From positions 35,774,001 to 35,838,000 of the forward strand of contig CM060731.1 of assembly GCA_030704615.1 (NCBI GenBank): a stretch of 64,000 bases of DNA, written 5' to 3'. Under the pieces are notes generated by a model that did not search any database, was not told the DNA's origin, and worked only from the letters and a program-made list of their open reading frames with translations. Each line of letters begins with the position of its first letter. Position 1 is the first letter of the stretch. The translations under genes were made by a program, and so were the position numbers. The stretch is from Takakia lepidozioides (Eukaryota; Streptophyta; Takakiopsida; Takakiales; Takakiaceae). Shown here piece after piece: positions 11,787-22,809 of this stretch.

Positions 11787-13415
11787 CTAGATTAGTGAGT
11801 GTAGATTAGTGCATAAAACACCCCGGAAATTCCTTCTATGCATGGACCCAAAATAATATCCAAAAAACGAATCAAAGAAGCAAAACATAAACAGTACCCT
11901 ACGACTGCCCAGACCCATGACTTTGCATTCTTGCGCATTAAGTAGGCAAGAATCATAGATGACTTGTGCAATAGTTGGGGCTGACGTGATAATTGGGGCC
12001 TTGGCAGTAGTTGTCTGAAGCCGCCTCATCTCATCAACCAGGCCATTGTGCATCATTTCGGCCCAAGCTACTTCCTCTCCCTTCAAAGCCTTCAAAACAT
12101 CTTCAGTAAAGGATCCGCTGAGATACTGTTGATTCTGTTTCATAGCAAATGGTATATTTAGTATCTGACCTATTTCCCTCAGACCCGGATACTCTGCTCT
12201 TGTACCAGTATAACCCTGATTCTTGGAAAAGATTCACCATTTGTAAGCTTGCCCTGTGCTCATCCACACTCACTTTACCAGTTGGTAAATCAAAGAGCTA
12301 CTACAAATACTGCGAAGTGACTTGTATATCGACACCCTTCATCTGTGTAGCTCCTGTCTTTGGATCGAAGTTCTTGATGAACTGAATCATCAAATCTCTG
12401 TGGTGCCAAGACCATTCTTTCCGCAACAGTCCCTCCAACCTCAATTCCTTCAATAGCTGTACTGCCTATGGTGTGGCAATAGTTTATTTTTGAAGTATTG
12501 TAGTGCTCTTCACCCGTAAGTCCTCCATATCTCTGATTCGCTTCATACCGGACAGACAAGAAGGTCTTGTTTAGAATAGTTACAAGAAGCTCTGCAACAC
12601 GTACAACATGAAAGTATGGTTTGCGCAAAATGGAACGGGCAATTGTGTGTAAGCGCAAGGATGGTGCAGGAGATGGGGGTGGTGGTGGATGCGGAGATGC
12701 CGGTGGTGCGGGATGGCCTAGTGCTCACCTACCATACAGACTATAACAATACTTATAATCCATCGTCTCACGGATCCTATCTATTTCATCCTGGGGAAAG
12801 AAGCTGGTCACTTCCGACACTGGATGGACATCGAATGTCGAAAGGAGACCGCTCTCAAATGCCTCCAATGCAATATGATTGCGGGCCTAGACATCAAGCC
12901 GTGGCTGCAATATACAATATATGTTGCAACACTAGTTAGCAATCATTTCTACCATGAAACTATAGCAATGTATATTGCATGTGTTCATTAATTAATTGCA
13001 TGCCACCAATTTCTTGAATCCAAAAGGGTTTATGGAAGACTCACCCTCGCTGCATCGACAATGCCATTCAACTTGTAATGTGCTTCGACAACATGTCGTC
13101 GGCGCAAAATTGTTGTAAGACCCGGTCCCATTTGTCGCCAACACCTTCTTGCACCAACATTCCATCTTTGGGGGGCGGTCCGTCGTAGGCCCATTCGGGC
13201 CTTCGCGGCTCCGGACTTAGAGGCCTACGCCCTCGAGGTGGCAAGCGAGGTGGCACACATTGCCCTTGTGGACTGTGCCCGGGATCAAGTCTACGCCGCC
13301 GTGTGTGTCGTGAAGGCCCAGCAGGTGTATCCTCATGAGCGGACGAGATTGAGGGGCCGTCCAAGGGCACCGCATCAAAGTCGTCGATACTCGCCCGGTG
13401 ATGATGTCGTACCAT
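11787..13415 (-). pseudogene. Second decayed minus-strand transposon-like gene
   Basis: Minus-strand coding-like pieces run from 13415 downwards. First comes an Arg/Pro-rich segment with GDKWDRVLQQ. After a frame change comes HYKLNGIVDAAR with a GTGAGT donor near 13045. Next is an exon-like stretch at about 12905-12730 (IALEAFESGLLSTFDVHP, then RIRETMDYKYCYSLYG) carrying one in-frame TAG. Then come LRLHTIARSILRKPYFHVVR (12658 on), TGATQMKGVDIQVTSQYL (about 12380-12310, another frame) and a final piece with FTEDVLKALKGEEVAWAEMM (about 12120-12060). Layout and decay suggest a transposon-encoded protein. I cannot name the family. Confidence 0.4.
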
Positions 13416-13535
13416 AACCTACAGGGATTGAAGGACTAAGGGTGGTTAATAAAAGAACCCCCCCCCAAAAAAAAAAGAAAGAAAAAAACCCCAAAATGCA
13501 ATTCCAACACACCCAAAAACAAAAAAACAAAAGCC

Positions 13536-13725
13536 CATGGTCATCTGCGACCCCCAGGCCGTCGCAAACAACCCAAACCGTCGCAGATGGGGGTTTGCCA
13601 TCTACGACAGTTGGGGGTCCTCAGAAATGGAGGGAAGTTTGAATCGGCGACGGATTTCCGTCACAGATTCAAACTCCATTCGACGGATGGCGTTCATCCA
13701 TCGCGGATTGTGTCTCCTATGTGGA
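13536..13725. repeat. GC-rich inverted/direct short repeats, CACTA-like subterminal sequence
   Basis: Repeated CGTCGCAGAT / ATCTGCGAC and CGGCGACGGA / TCCGTCAC units in both orientations. This style resembles subterminal repeats of plant CACTA elements and the GCGTCGC-rich DNA at 37.3-38.0 kb. No terminal CACTA was found here. Confidence 0.35.
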
Positions 13726-14700
13726 GGCCCAAGTGCGACCTCTAGTGTAGCCTGTGTCATTGGCCTATGTGTGAAGAACTGATATATAATAAGACAAAGT
13801 GCAATTTTCTATGTATCCAAAGGCCTCTCCCATGTGCATCTCCTATGTCGAGGCCCATCTAAGCCCAAGCGCAATCTTCTATGTATCCGAGTGCATCTCC
13901 CATGTAGAGGCCCAAGTATTCAGTGTTATCTAAGCCCAAGTGCAATCTCCTATGTATCCAAAGGCGTCTCCTATGTGCGTCTCCTATCTCCTATCTCCTA
14001 TCTCAAGGCCCAATTTTTTTTTTTTCATGAATTTATTGAATAGTGATATCCAATCATTATTGATATATCTCCCGTCTCTAGGGTAGCCTATGCCATTGGC
14101 CCAAGTGTCCAATGTCATCTAAGTCCAAATGCATTTTTTTTCCACATAGCCTACAACCAGATTTGAACTGGAGACCTTTCCCTTGATATCTCTCTTGTCG
14201 AGGCTCCAACCATTGTCCAGGAATGCCTACTTTGCAATTTTTCCTGAATTTCCAACGACCCAAAGTACTTGAGCTTCCACATCTCCCACACCGCAGGTCC
14301 AAAAATTGTGAGACCAAGCCCGTGCACCCCTCCTCACCCCTCCTCATCGAGGGCTTTCCAACGGGATCAAGCACCAGCACCGGGGCCTCGCGGTTTGGGA
14401 CATCTCAACACTACAAAACAAAAATAAAACAAAACAAACAAACAAACTGGCTTCCTTCGTATGTTGGCTATGGTAACCTCTGTCGTTGGCCCAAGTGTCC
14501 AGTGTCATCTAAGTCCAAATGTATCAATATATGAAGCAAAGCCATATCTAGTCTTTTTTTTTTTCCGTAGAGTCTACCTCCAGATTTGAACCGGAGACCT
14601 TTTCTTTGATATCTCCAAGTGCACTCCCCTATATATCAAAGTGTGTCTCCTATGTCAAGGCCCAAATGTGACATGTTGAAGCGAGTGATAAGGAAGTAAG
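13700..14700. repeat. Dispersed repeat family, right cluster, with tRNA-like B boxes on the minus strand
   Basis: Repeats the phrases of 7530-7980 (ATCTAAGCCCAAGTGCAATC, CTCCTATGTATCC, TAGGGTAGCC, CATTGGCCCA) in the same orientation, at least four times. Two stretches (near 14150-14180 and 14565-14605) read on the minus strand as GGTCTCCAGTTCAAATCTGG or close variants, matching a polymerase III B box. This suggests nested SINE copies. Confidence 0.5.
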
Positions 14701-15115
14701 GAGAGGTGCTCTAAGACTGCTCTCATCTGAAACTTCCAAAGGTGAAAATTCTCTCGGGAGAACCACTCAACTTTTCCTAAATCCTTATCTATCCACTCTA
14801 CGTAGCACCAACGTACGGAGGGCCCATAACCTATAGAAAATACATATGGTTATAACGTAACATAGCTAATTGGGCAGGGGGCTGCTATTTCATGAGCGGC
14901 ATGAGCATGAGCGGAAAAAAAAAAACATGAGCGGACCATTGTGTGTCCACGGAAATAGGGTTAGGAGGCATGGAAATAGGGTCATATGAAGTTGGAATTT
15001 GGCACCAGTGGACTCGTCATAGCAATGAAATGCAACATTTTATTGCAAATTTTGTGGCAAGCCACATCTATACAAGTGTGTCATAACTGTCATAGCCGGA
15101 ATGGGCACTACTCTC
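14701..15115. other. Spacer left of the ParB/methylase-like gene, no gene seen
   Basis: No coding frame. CATGAGCGG is repeated around 14893-14935, next to an A tract. GTTGGAATTTGGCACCA near 14993 loosely resembles one arm and centre of the palindromic units at 17.6 and 22-24 kb, so the end of that element could lie nearby. No terminal inverted repeat was found. Confidence 0.3.
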
Positions 15116-18100
15116 CTACACCCTCCGAGGAACTTGCCCCACCTTCCTCCTCATCCCCTCATCCCCCCCATCCTCCGAGCTCTCAGCTACATCAGTTCCA
15201 CTATGCCTCTCAAAAATTCCGTCCTCTCCTTGGAGGACTGTCCACCTCACCTCCTGGGAATTTTCTGCCTCTTCTCCACCATTTTCCTCAGCAGAATCCA
15301 AGACAAATCTACGAGCTTGACGGGCTCTAATAGCTGCTGCCTCCTCCCTCATCTTCATTTTCTTGAGGCTTGCCTCGTCTAATATCTGCTGTACACGACT
15401 AGGTTCGGAAGACCTCCTAATGGACACCGAAGCAAGCCGGGCAGCATAAGTAGGAAGGATGTAGTCCCTTTCTGGACTAGGCATGAAATCACCCCTGGCA
15501 AAAAAAGGCACGTTCCTCCTGCCCATGAATTGCGGTGTAGACGTCCCTCCTGTAGTACTTGGCATCCTGCAGTGAGAACCAATCCACTTTAAGAATGTGA
15601 ATACCAGCAGAAGCAAAAAAAGGTCTTTCAATGAAATAAGAGAGCGAAAGGAGGTGCCTCACGAAATCAGGAGGCAACTTACAATGCGACCACTCACTCG
15701 TAATCGGGGGCTCCTCGGCCTCGATCCCAACTTGTACCTCCCCCTGCTCCTTGTCGGATTCTTCCTCATCCTCCGAGGATGCCTCTTCCTCTTTCGGCAG
15801 ACGTTCAGCCACTGCAAGTTCGGAGTTGTGGAGGGCAGTATCTGGCTCGAAGGCGAAGACATGCCTATCGGACAACGTCCCTACCCACATTGAGGCACCT
15901 GAGGGATAAAGCGGGCGGTTAGTAGCATGCGGCATGCAATTGCAATCGGGCCAGGGGACAAACTGTGCACGTGAAGGCTTACTCGTGTCACATGTGAGGT
16001 CAAGAATCCGCCCTTGGACATTCGAGCACGTCTCTATGAGGGTTTGGATGAAAGCAGGGCTCTGGGTCCGGCTGTACCGCCACGGTTTGCCTGTCTTTGT
16101 GTCCTTCGGCATACAGGAGTGAGGCACATAGTTGTAGAGGACATCGTAGGTAACAGGGTCCACAACGGCATCAACAAGACGACCGTCGTTGCGGAATTTG
16201 AACGTAGACCCTCTCTTCACAAAACAATATGCCTCAAACACCAATGTCCGCACATCCAACAAAAGAGGGATCAACTCCAGGGTCTAGTTCAGATACACCA
16301 CAATATGAAGTGAATGCACTAGATTGATAACTTACACTCTGGCCCTCTGTTTGCAACCCCTGCGTATTGATGCAGAACCATTTTTTGAGGACCGGGGTGA
16401 CACTTTTCGGTGTCCACCTTGCCACATCATTGTCTGTGGTCTTCCCTCTTGTGGCAAGGACCACCATACATCCACCGTCATCCAGGAGCATCCCCGACAG
16501 CCCAAACCCGGCTCTCCAGTAGTCCTCAGTAAACCTTCTAGATGGGCACACCATCCAGGCCCTCCAGCAGCTCCCCATCTGGAATATCGAGGAGAATCAT
16601 ATCGCAAGCTCTCTCCACCTCAACCCCCCCCCCCGAGTGCTCTTGCAATCCGTGCTCACAGCCGTGAAGAATTCCATCATGGATTCGAAACCAGGGGTGT
16701 CTTTAGGCTCTGTACTGGGAGCCCTCTTCTTGGCTTTCCCCTTCTGCTCCGCCACAGACTTGCTGTGTGCCACCTTCTTTGCCCTGGCAGCCAGAGCGTC
16801 AAGGAAGCTCTCATTGACACATTGGATGATGGTTGGGGGTTCTAGCTTTGGCCTCTTCGGAAAAGTCGCCACTGAATACCGCCGTGTAGGCTCGCCCTCA
16901 AATGCCAACTTCTTGGCAGAGCCAGTCCCAGTCCGAACTGACTTGGGAACCCGGACGACCGGTGACTTGGTAGCAGTAGTAGCAGTCGCAGGACCTTGCA
17001 GAAAGTCATCGTCGGAGTCACTCCCTTGGGGCCCCTCCTGCGCCTCCTCTGGTGCCCCGGTGGTTTTCTGTTTTTTGGGGGTTACTGTACTCCCCTGTTT
17101 CCGTGTCCTTTTCTTTTGTCCTTTATTCTTCTCATTCAATTTCTCTTGAATACCTGCCTGAGCAAGCTCTGCCGCTTTCCTGGACTTGGCAAGTGCTCTC
17201 GCCTCCTTTGGACCCAGCGGAGGTAGCGGAGCCCGGTTTCGTCGAGCCTCAGCATCCAGCTTCAATTGAAACTCGGATGAGTCGAGCGAGCCGAACGGAA
17301 GGTCCACATGCCAAGGGCAGTCGCGCAAATGTTCCAGATGCCACTCCTTCACGATAACGTCAGTGTACATGGAGTCAGCCCCAGGGTTTCTCCGTGCGAG
17401 GAAGAATGGCGGCTCGAAGGACATATGATCTTTCTCCAAAAGGGAGAACTTGCAGTATCTGCATTCAAGAAACACACAGAATGAGGTCCCGGGAACGAGG
17501 TAAATTTTAGGGAATGAAACTGCAAAATACACGCTGAATAGACGCCGAACTCACTAGGCCCGGAAGTGGAAAAATGGCGCCGAATTTCCAGTTTCGGTTC
17601 CAGCCACCCCAGGGACTTGGCCATTTTCGGGGGCCCTCAACTGGAAATTCGGCGCCATTTTCCCAGAACTGACTGGGCCTGGAACTGGAAAAATGGCGCC
17701 GAATTTCCGGTTTCGGTGCCTGCCACACTAGGGACTTAGCCATTTTTGAGGCCCGGCACTGGAAAACCGGCGCCATTTTCCCAGGTTGGGGCCGAAAATG
17801 CCTAAGTCCCTGAACTGACTGGGCCCAGAACTGGAAAAATGGCGCCGAATTTCCTGTTTCGGTGCCTGCCACTGTAGGGACTTAAGCCATTTTCGGGGCC
17901 CTGCACTGGAAATTCGGCGCCATTTTCCCAGGTTGGGCCCAAAAATGGCTAAGTCCCAGAGCTGATTGTGCTCGGAACTGGAAAAATGGCGCCGAATTTC
18001 CAGTGCAGGTGCCAACCACCCCAGGGACTTAGCCATTTTCGGGGCCCTAAACTGGAAATTCGGCGCCATTTTCCCAGGTTGGGGCCGAGAATGGCTAAGT

Positions 18101-21100
18101 CCCAGATCTGACTGGGCCTGCAACTGGAAAAATGGCGCCGAATTTCCAGACTGAGTGCCAGCCACACCCTGGACAACCATCCCCCAGCGCCCAATTCGGC
18201 GCCATTTTTCCAAGGACCACAACTAATTTTCATGCGCCACATAAGGCCTCTTACATCCTCGAAATGATAGGACTAAAAAGAAAGGCACACGTATGTACTT
18301 GTACAGAAGGCTTTGTCCGCGTTCGGCTGGTCGGTGAACTCATGGCTCCGGCGGGCATGGGGTATCTCTCGAAAGAATAGGTCGGTTTTGTGGAGCAGAA
18401 AGTACCTTGTCACATAGTCGCGTAGGCTCTCTGCTTCACCATAAATCTCCAGCTTAACTGATGTGCTTGTGTGTCAAGCTGCTCTTGCGCATTCGTCGTT
18501 ACCTGTGGAGATTCTCCATCAGACCGCTTTCCTCAAAAAATACAATAAATCCATCCGATACAAGAGTAGACGCCCCAAATGAAGCGTGGGAAAGTACCTA
18601 AAACCACCATGTCATGCGGTTCATCCACATGTCGAATGTGGGGTCGGACAGTTTGTTGGGTTTGGGGAAGCTCCACATGTCCCTTGTACTTTGGGAACCA
18701 TTCCAGATTTGGAGCCACCGGGTCTGTCCAACCACCCAACATATTAGTAAGCGCCAAACACCACAAAAACGAATTGTTGCCACGACAATTTGATTAAGAA
18801 TGTATAACCTTTTCTGTTGCATCCACACAAGATGTGGCTAGACGATGCAGCTTCTCCAATGTCATCGTGGGCTTCAGAGCGCGGGAGTAGTGCTTCCCCA
18901 CCTCCACCAGAAAATTGGCACCAAGGGCGGGATCAGCTATGGCCACGTACTTTATCATCCGCAACTTGTACTTGATGCAGGCCTTCGCCTCCGCAGCTTT
19001 TAGATACGATTCCAGTGCCGGGAAGGTTAGTTTCTTCTCCTCTGACTCCATGTAGAACCTCCGCGCATGTGCCAAATCCTGCTGAATTTTTGTCTGTCAA
19101 GAATGCCCACATAAGATTAGAGATTCTGCTCAACACTTTTTCTTCTATTGGGGGAGGAGAGACAGATTAGCTCAACAAAATAGTTAGGAGCTTTACCCAA
19201 AATATGTAGTCCACCATGGCGTCCATGCTTAGCCTATACCACGTTCTGTCTGCCTTTGCCTCCGACTTGCGCATGAGGTCGGCACTGAGCGAATTGGCAA
19301 ACTCTTGCACCCCTTGCTTCCCGACATCCTTCACTCAGAAGAGCATATGGGACAAGTTGGTGGCAATGAAGGCATTCTCAGTCACCCTGCAATGCCACAT
19401 TTCCATTAAACAATACAGAAATGAGAATTTGCAACAAATATGATGATTGGCAATGAAATGACTGTTTCAAATTCAAAGTTCCAAAGCAAGAAGCATTGTA
19501 ACTTACGAGTTGATGTCTATCATTGCTGCTTTGAGAAGACTACGATCTTTGGGCCCCGCAACCTTCAGCACAACACACTCAACGGCGAAATGCCAATGCA
19601 GGTCGTTGGGATGGGCTTGGGCTATGTACTCCATCCACGCCAGGAGGCGATGATTGCCGTCCCACACGTAAAACATCTTTCCGGACAAGTGCTGGAAAAG
19701 AGGATCAGTAGCAATCAATCTCTCGAACTCCTCATTTCGCCGTTGCCAATGGGGACCCCATTTGTCCACCTCATCGGAAGTGTGGGCACGAGAAGCTCCG
19801 TGGTTGTTCTCCATGGAAACGTAAAACGCGGCAGACCCCATTCGATATCCCTCCCGGAAAGAGAATTTCATCTTGTCGATATCGCCTGGGAGGGCAGGTC
19901 TCACCACCTGTAATGAAACCAAGCGGCAAAGGGGAATCCGAAGCTTGGCCGGGTACACCATGCCCCCCAGGACCCTGCCAATGTTGCTGTGGGTTGCCTT
20001 CAACATCTTGGCAGTGGCCAACTTCATATCCGCCTCCGACATGACATCTGTTGCAGGGGGGTTCTCCGGCAGCCCACCCGGACAGCCAAATCCAGCCTGC
20101 ATGCTCCGGGTTTGGGGCCTGGGGATGTCCGGGAGGATGTCATCCTGGTCAGAAAGCTCCCTCTCGTCGTCCTCAACATGGTCATCCTCCGCCGGAAGCA
20201 CCTTGAGCACTCTCTCCGTCTCTACTGCCCTCTCCCCGGCTTCACCTCGAACTTGCACAATCCGTGCTCTTTGTGGTGTTCTTTCCCCTCCTCCAGTCTC
20301 CACCGTATGGGTAATTGCGGGGGCTGCTCTTGCCCGCGATGGTGTAACCGGTGTGTTACTGCCTCTTTGTGGTGTCTTGGAGGGATCCACCGTCTGTGTG
20401 CGTCCCTCGCTTACATGGGCATCTGTCATTTCGACACCCCTGGCCTCTTTAGTGGCCTTTTCTCTTTCCTCCTGGCTAGCCTTCTGTCTCGCCTGTTCTT
20501 TTGCCCTCTCTTTTGCCCTCTCACGGGCCTTCTGTTTCTTACTAGGGGTAGCAACTGGGGAGGCCTCCAGAACTACCACCTTTGATTGAGGCAAACTGAC
20601 ACCCTCACGCGCCCTGCTCACTCCCCCCTCCGCAGCCCGTGATGGCTCTCTCGCTGGGGATTGCATGTGCTTGGCTTTCTTCTTCTTCTTTGCGTGGGCG
20701 GGCCCTATTGCATGTGCATCAACATCCTCCATTGCCGGATCTGCTATCCTCATCCGACGCCCTTCACCTGCCATGCCGCCTCCACCAACCTCCCCAATGC
20801 CTATTCTATCGTACTCTCGCTGCAGGTCCTCCCGTCCACCAACAAAAGGATTTAATTTGCCCTCCCGTCCCAAGTTGGGCGATCCAAACATGTGATGAGT
20901 AGTGGCTTTTGGAGTGACTGCTCGAGCAGTTGGAGCTGTCGATGATACCACCAGCGTGTCGGGCTCGTCGTCACTCTGTCATCCCCAAAAATCATGAGAA
21001 CCAACATCGGAATGAAAACCACCATCGCAACGAGCAGCGCAACCACCATCGCAACAATTGTGGAACAACAATGAAAACAAAACAAAACCAAGTATGGAGT

Positions 21101-21928
21101 GGCATGGAACAACAATGAAAACAAATCCAACCAATGCCTAAAAATGACATGCACAAGCAGCCTTCTCCAGAGCTGCCGGCTTTGCACACGCATTGCAGAC
21201 TATCTAAGGTTCACTCAACCAGTAACTTGCAGAAATCAACATGAAACATGATGAACAAATGAACACGAAGTCCATAAGACGGGAAAACAGGGTGAAATGT
21301 TTTGAAGGCACTTCATCTGCTGAGACAATCTTCTCAGCTCAGCATGGATTTCCTTAATTCCGAGATGCAACCGATTATCTACAGCGAGGTGTGCACCCTG
21401 TTGCAAATCTGAATGTAGCAATGACCTGGCTCCTTTCTAACCACTCTGACCTTGATCATTCTTCTCAACAACTCGTGCTTTTGCAATGCAACCATGAGCT
21501 TCCAGGGCTGCCAGGCTGAAGATGCGAAAACAAACAAAAAAAACGAAGAAAAACCGCACATGTTACACAAAGCGAAAGAGGAAGGGGCTTGCCTGAGAGT
21601 GCTCGGCTTCAGTTGGCACGGGCTGTGAACAAGACAATGGAATCTCCTGCTGGAGCTTAAGTTTGGCCATGCGAGAGGTTGGACGTCGCCCGTAGTACAA
21701 AGCCTTCAGCTTCCGCCGCGGTCTGGATGTGGGGTTTCTCTCAGGAGAGCCATGCCCTTCTCCACGCGGCATAAGTCCCAGCAAAAGAAAAAAGATCTCG
21801 CAGTATGTGTGCGTACATGCCTCGAATAGAAGTTCATCCAAGTTTAGCATCAGGTTTCCAAGGCGTATCCGGGAAGCAAGCGCGGAATCCCTGTCTAAAG
21901 CTGGTTCAAAACCGACGGCGGAGGACAT
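15116..21928 (-). pseudogene. ParB-like domain fused to beta-class DNA-methylase-like domain, transposon-associated
   Basis: Exon-like blocks on the minus strand, 5' to 3': 21928-21600; 21510-21241 (coiled-coil-like, one TAG); 20976-19503; 19388-19196 (one TGA); 19090-18794; about 18745-18535; 18470-18303; then 17530-16640, 16607-16330, 16274-15489 and 15480-15116. The long block at 20976-19503 is Lys/Glu/Ser-rich, then ends in a ParB/sulfiredoxin-type fold signature: IPLCRLVSLQVVRP, then YVWDGNHRLLAWMEYI (DGNHR at 19661-19647). The 17.5-kb block starts with a CRYC...HLEHLRDCPWH zinc-binding pattern. Next come DMILLDIPDG (about 16603-16574, the position of DPPY in N4/N6 methylases), LLDDGGCMVVLA, SPAFIQTLIETCS, then GRILDLTCDTSK (motif I, near 16013) and DRHVFAFEPD, the beta-class order. 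Frame breaks at 16623-16632, about 16550 and 15497 indicate decay or assembly error. ParB-methylase fusions are known in phages and bacteria. Confidence 0.68.
17560..18235. repeat. Palindromic GGCGCC array inside an intron of the ParB/methylase-like gene
   Basis: Five copies of CTGGAAAAATGGCGCCGAAT (then TTCCAG) start near 17570, 17688, 17838, 17983 and 18127, each paired with its near inverse CTGGAAATTCGGCGCCATTT. Spacers carry GGGACTTAGCCATTTTCGGG. The unit is about 145-150 bp. Arms TGGAAA/TTTCCA flank GGCGCC, the same design as the arrays at 22-24 kb. Confidence 0.85.
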
Positions 21929-22016
21929 TTAATGCCCAACTGCGCCATTAAAGGTCGTAGGTATGGAGGTCGGTCACAGGTGCCCCCCCCCCCCCCCACC
22001 CCCGAGACTTCGTCAA

Positions 22017-22660
22017 TCGCCCGCTGGATGGAAAAAATCGGCGCCGAATTTCCATCCAGTGGATGAAGTATGACGCAACGAGGCCCTCCCTCCGCCCGAG
22101 CCGTTCTCATCCAGGAGACGCCGGATGGAAATCCGGCGCCGCATTTCCATCCTGCACGCAATTCGGAGCACGACCGGATGGAAATCCGGAGCCGAATTTC
22201 CATCCTTGAGGTAATTCGGAGCGTGGCCGGATGGAAATCCGGCGCCGAATTTCCATCCTTGAGGAAATTCGGAGCGCGTCCCGATGGAAATCCGGCGCCG
22301 AATTTCCATCCTTGAGGTAATTCGGAGCGCGTCCCGATGGACATCCGGCGCCGAATTTCCATCCTTGAGGTAACTCGGAGCGCGTCCGGATGGACATCCG
22401 GCGCCGAATTTCCATCCTTCAGGTAATTCGGAGCGCGTCCGGATGGACATCCGGCGCCGAATTTCCATCCTAGAGGTAATTCGGAGCGCGTCCGGATGGA
22501 CATCCTGCGCCGAATTTCCATCCGCCAGGTAATTCGGAGCGCGGCCGGATGGACATCCGGCGCCGAATTTCCATCCGCCAGGTAATTCGGAGCGCGGCCG
22601 GATGGACATCCGGCGCCGAATTTCCATCCTGCAGGTAATTCAGTCCACCTCATCGATGGA
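22017..22660. repeat. 53-bp tandem array with GGCGCC palindrome
   Basis: About ten to eleven units of 53 bp. Each holds GGATGGACATCCGGCGCCGA followed by ATTTCCATCC, then a short spacer ending in AATTCGGAGCGCG. The array begins about 90 bp upstream of the first coding block of the minus-strand ParB/methylase-like gene. The repeat unit lacks stop codons in several frames, so long open frames over it are not evidence of a protein. Confidence 0.9.
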
Positions 22661-22809
22661 AAACCGGCAAACGAATTTGTCTTTAGCGGACCAGAATGGT
22701 GGGAATAACGTGCCAAATGTGGTCTGTAGGCAAAAAACTCCAAGTTTAGTGTGTAGCCAGACCAAAAAACGTGAAAAACTTGATGCAACGACTATAAATT
22801 GTTGAAGAA

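Noticed and set aside
19873-20589. 238-codon plus-strand frame opposite the ParB-like exon
   Set aside because: Shadow of the longer minus-strand exon that carries the recognisable ParB-like signature; Ser/Leu/Cys-rich with no domain.
21895-22788. 297-codon minus-strand frame with repeated SGRAPNYLADGNS-type peptide
   Set aside because: Translation of the 53-bp array; same argument as for the 95-bp array.
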